A stretch of DNA of 64,000 nucleotides from NCBI GenBank assembly GCA_024213275.1, contig JANAVG010000017.1, positions 1 through 64,000 on the forward strand. Direction: 5' to 3'. The notes under the pieces are model-generated. The model was not told the origin of the DNA, did no database searches, and saw only the letters and a list, made by a program, of their open reading frames with translations. The position numbers and the translations under genes were made by a program. The stretch comes from Rossellomorea sp. BNER (GTDB lineage Bacteria; Bacillota; Bacilli; Bacillales; Bacillaceae_B). Position 1 is the stretch's first letter. Each line of letters starts with the position of its first letter. Positions 61,847 to 64,000 of the stretch are shown here, piece by piece.

Positions 61847-62641
61847 ATGAAGTTATTAACGTTAAATTGCCATTCGTGGCAGGAAGACAATCAGAGGGAC
61901 AAAATTAAGACTTTAGCTACTGTGATTGCTAAGAAAAACTATGATGTCATTGCTTTACAAGAAGTCAGCCAATTAATAGAGAGGCCGATTGTCAAAGATC
62001 TGTTGAGGGAAGAAAATTATTGTCTCATCCTATTAGATGAACTAAAGCGGTTAGGTGCTGAGGACTATAAGCTGGTGTGGGATTTTGCCCACATCGGCTA
62101 CGATGTTTATGAAGAAGGGGTCGCGCTATTAACGAAGCATCCCATTGTTGACACACAATCATTCTTCGTTTCACGGAGCAGTGATACGACTTATTGGAAG
62201 ACGAGAAAAGTAATTGGTGTGACGATTTCCTATTTTGGAAAAGAGCTTTCCTTTTATTCCTGTCATCTTGGGTGGTGGAAAGATGAAGACGAGCCTTTCC
62301 GATATCAAATCGATTCCTTGTTTTCACAGATCGACCTTAGTAAACCGGTTTTTCTTATGGGGGATTTTAATAATAATGCTTTTGTACGTGATGAAGGTTA
62401 TGATTACCTATTGGGGAAAAAGTTATATGATACTTATCATCTAGCGGAAATGAAGGATAGCGGTATCACGGTCGAGGGGGATATCGCTGGTTGGGATGAA
62501 AATAAACATGCCCTTCGAATCGATTTAATTTTAACCAATCGAAGGGTAAAAGTTAGGCAATCGCGTGTTATTTTTAACGGTGAAAACCAACCTGTTGTTT
62601 CTGATCACTATGGCGTTGAAATAGAAGGAATCGAATGGTGA
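61847..62641 (+). CDS. mapP: maltose-6'-phosphate phosphatase-like (MapP) protein
   Basis: A 264-residue endonuclease/exonuclease/phosphatase-fold enzyme without signal peptide. Motifs: MKLLTLNCHSWQED at the start, ALQEVSQ near residue 39 (metal Glu), SCHLGWW near 140, MGDFNN near 172, and VVSDHYGVEI near 250 (catalytic Asp-His). In Enterococcus faecalis MapP dephosphorylates maltose-6'-phosphate next to the MalT PTS gene; the same pairing here supports that role. The ATG at 61847 is chosen (GGAG 9 bases upstream, within the EIICB stop region). Confidence 0.8.
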   Translation: MKLLTLNCHSWQEDNQRDKIKTLATVIAKKNYDVIALQEVSQLIERPIVKDLLREENYCLILLDELKRLGAEDYKLVWDFAHIGYDVYEEGVALLTKHPIVDTQSFFVSRSSDTTYWKTRKVIGVTISYFGKELSFYSCHLGWWKDEDEPFRYQIDSLFSQIDLSKPVFLMGDFNNNAFVRDEGYDYLLGKKLYDTYHLAEMKDSGITVEGDIAGWDENKHALRIDLILTNRRVKVRQSRVIFNGENQPVVSDHYGVEIEGIEW

Positions 62642-62668
62642 AGCGTGCATTGTGCTCGCTTTTATTGT
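62641..62668 (+). terminator. terminator of the maltose PTS operon
   Basis: AAGCG-T-GCA, loop TTG, TGC-T-CGCTT, followed by TTATT. It begins at the stop codon of the phosphatase gene. Confidence 0.6.
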
Positions 62669-62751
62669 TAATGGTATTGCTAACTGTGTTAAGTAGGAAA
62701 AAATCGTGTTGATAACGGATTGAAACCATGATGGACCTTCAAAATTTTAAC

Positions 62752-62865
62752 ATATGCATAAAACTGAAATCTCGTGCATTTACTCAGAGCTCTCGTGCAT
62801 AAAATCCGATTCTTGTGCAATAACTCGTCACTCTCGTGCATTAAATCAAAAAGTTGTGCATTTCC
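62752..62865. repeat. CGTGCA array with 20/21-bp period, copy C2
   Basis: Cores start at 62754 (ATGCA), 62774, 62795, 62815, 62836 and 62856: spacings 20, 21, 20, 21, 20, the same pattern as C1. The flanks GAAATCTCGTGCATTT and AATCAAAAAGTTGTGCATT are shared with C1, while the bases between cores differ in the middle. Confidence 0.75.
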
Positions 62866-62949
62866 TTTTCTCTTACTAATTCTATAGCAGGAAATCCACT
62901 TTTTTTTGAGAATATGGAATCATAGAATCAATACGAAGGAAAATAGAAA

Positions 62950-62975
62950 GAGCAGCCCTGAAAAACAGGCTGCTT
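62950..62975 (-). terminator. terminator of the edge gene
   Basis: GAGCAGCC and GGCTGCTT arms around CTGAAAAACA, 7 bp past the minus-strand stop; the minus-strand tail is CTTTCTATTTTCC. Confidence 0.65.
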
Positions 62976-62982
62976 CTTTTCG

Positions 62983-64000
62983 TTATTGTACTAATGTTGC
63001 TTCTTGCTCTTGTGTAACTTGAACGGATTGCTTACTCGTAGTTACTTTAAAGCCATCTTTTGTCTCTACTTCTGCATAAATAGTATATTCTCCATTAGGT
63101 AAATCCTTTTTAGGACTCCATTTTTCCCTAAGTGTATGTTCATTTTCTACAACGATCGTGTCAATGACCTCACTGTCTTCATTCTCGATGAAAAGTTTCC
63201 AATTTACACGATTGCTCGCATAACCAGTTATTTGAGCGGGATTCTCTTCATTAACATCACTTCCATAAACAGAGAAGTAGGATACAATCATATATTCGTC
63301 AATATAAGAAGGATCTCCCCAAACATCATAGCTTTGGTTGTAAGCATAATCTGTACCCATGACCACCACACTTTTTGGTTCATCTTTAAAGAGTAAAGAT
63401 GTTTCACCTGGATCCAGTGGCTTATACATGCCGTTTACCCAGACAATAGCTCCATAATACCCGCTGCCTTCTTGGTTATCGGTCGCATCGAATGAAATTT
63501 TGTATTGTCCATCTTTAGGTTCTACTTTGATATTTGAAACGGTAGGAGCAATAGAATCAATATTGATGGGGATTTTATTCTCCTGTGGTTCCGCTCCAGG
63601 GTAATCTAGTGTTGTTTTAATAACATATTGGTATGTGCCGTCTTCAACAGTCTTATTCTGTGAATCTTTCATATCCCAAAGATATCCGCCATAACTAAAG
63701 TTGTTGTAACCCATAATATTTTTCTTGAATTTCCAAGGAGTTCCGGTATATTCTGAAAAGTCTCCCATATATTGAACGAGTTTTCCTTTGCTATCTTCAA
63801 TATACATTTCTGTTTTCGCCAAGTTTCTTAAAGCAGTAAAGCTAGAGTACACTCCTGGTACATAAAAGTTTGGTGACATCGTAATCTTGCTTAAATCGAA
63901 TGTACCTGTTGTATAGTCATACCCTAATGGGAAGTCGCTCAAATCATCCCAAAGGACAGTATATCCAAGAAATGCATCCTCTTTCCATGGAGATGGGTCA
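62983..64000 (-). CDS. C-terminal part of a large exported protein (S8 protease-like)
   Basis: About 339 residues are visible and the frame stays open to the window edge, so the gene starts beyond it. The sequence has Fn3-like and Ig-like beta modules: YMGDFSEYTGTPW, NNFSYGGYLWDMKDSQ and DGTYQYVIKTTLDYPGAEPQ are typical of the C-terminal regions of lactocepin/Vpr-like subtilases (Fn3_5-type domain). No catalytic motif lies inside the window, so the protease identity is inferred. A terminator follows. The visible C-terminus has no LPxTG anchor. Confidence 0.75.
   Translation of the reverse strand, partial: DPSPWKEDAFLGYTVLWDDLSDFPLGYDYTTGTFDLSKITMSPNFYVPGVYSSFTALRNLAKTEMYIEDSKGKLVQYMGDFSEYTGTPWKFKKNIMGYNNFSYGGYLWDMKDSQNKTVEDGTYQYVIKTTLDYPGAEPQENKIPINIDSIAPTVSNIKVEPKDGQYKISFDATDNQEGSGYYGAIVWVNGMYKPLDPGETSLLFKDEPKSVVVMGTDYAYNQSYDVWGDPSYIDEYMIVSYFSVYGSDVNEENPAQITGYASNRVNWKLFIENEDSEVIDTIVVENEHTLREKWSPKKDLPNGEYTIYAEVETKDGFKVTTSKQSVQVTQEQEATLVQ

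Overview
The window reads as a chromosomal segment of a low-G+C Gram-positive spore-former of the Bacillaceae. The grounds are AGGAGG-type ribosome sites, frequent GTG/TTG starts, S-box, T-box and cobalamin leaders, a SipW/TasA-type matrix cluster and fructosamine (frl) genes in the Bacillus order. I cannot name the species. No rRNA, tRNA, prophage, transposase or CRISPR array was found.

Layout. 0.4-7.2 kb: a small membrane protein, then a DeoR-type regulator with a clear promoter, a cytosine-deaminase-like amidohydrolase, a DUF3311/sodium-symporter pair and an NCS2 nucleobase permease. 7.5-13.4 kb: matrix locus 1 (TapA-like protein, SipW, TasA/camelysin-like protein, M4 protease, PlcR/NprR-like TPR regulator, orphan LuxR-type response regulator). 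13.7-20.6 kb: a 2-hydroxyacid dehydrogenase, a VWA lipoprotein, an OmpR/histidine-kinase pair followed by two membrane proteins, and a DUF457-type membrane protein. 20.6-24.7 kb: a 13-unit 52-bp minisatellite, then metE behind a SAM riboswitch and a cobalamin riboswitch, with a MITE inserted between the two switches. 25-28 kb: secreted GDPD, a serine hydrolase and a DUF6220 protein. 28.3-34.5 kb: frlBONMD with convergent frlR. 34.7-43.9 kb: matrix locus 2 (M4 protease, SipW, TasA-like protein, TPR regulator, large S8 protease with a dockerin). 44-50.6 kb: T-box/tyrS, Gfo/Idh oxidoreductase, DUF421 protein, VOC protein, lipoprotein, DUF1002 protein and an AhpD-like protein. 50.8-55.7 kb: a beta-glucoside system (ChbG-like deacetylase and GntR regulator, divergent from a GH4 enzyme and lactose/cellobiose-type PTS genes). 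55.9-62.6 kb: an SDR, an NhaC-family antiporter, an MFS permease, and a maltose-type PTS EIICB with a MapP-like phosphatase. The right edge cuts a gene for a large exported protein.

How the genes work together. Two loci couple a SipW-type signal peptidase and its likely TasA-like substrate to a secreted M4 protease and a paralogous HTH-TPR regulator, which suggests a duplicated, cell-density-type matrix/protease module. Three sugar modules (frl, GH4-PTS, maltose-PTS) each pair uptake with the matching intracellular enzyme. metE control integrates SAM and cobalamin.

The most unusual material lies between genes. There are three families of short-motif arrays whose units recur at 21 bp or at alternating 20/21 bp (two helical turns), found at seven intergenic loci. 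There is a MITE of about 162 bp in three copies, each flanked by a different perfect 8-bp duplication. There is also a five-copy family of large hairpins at gene ends, and the 52-bp minisatellite.
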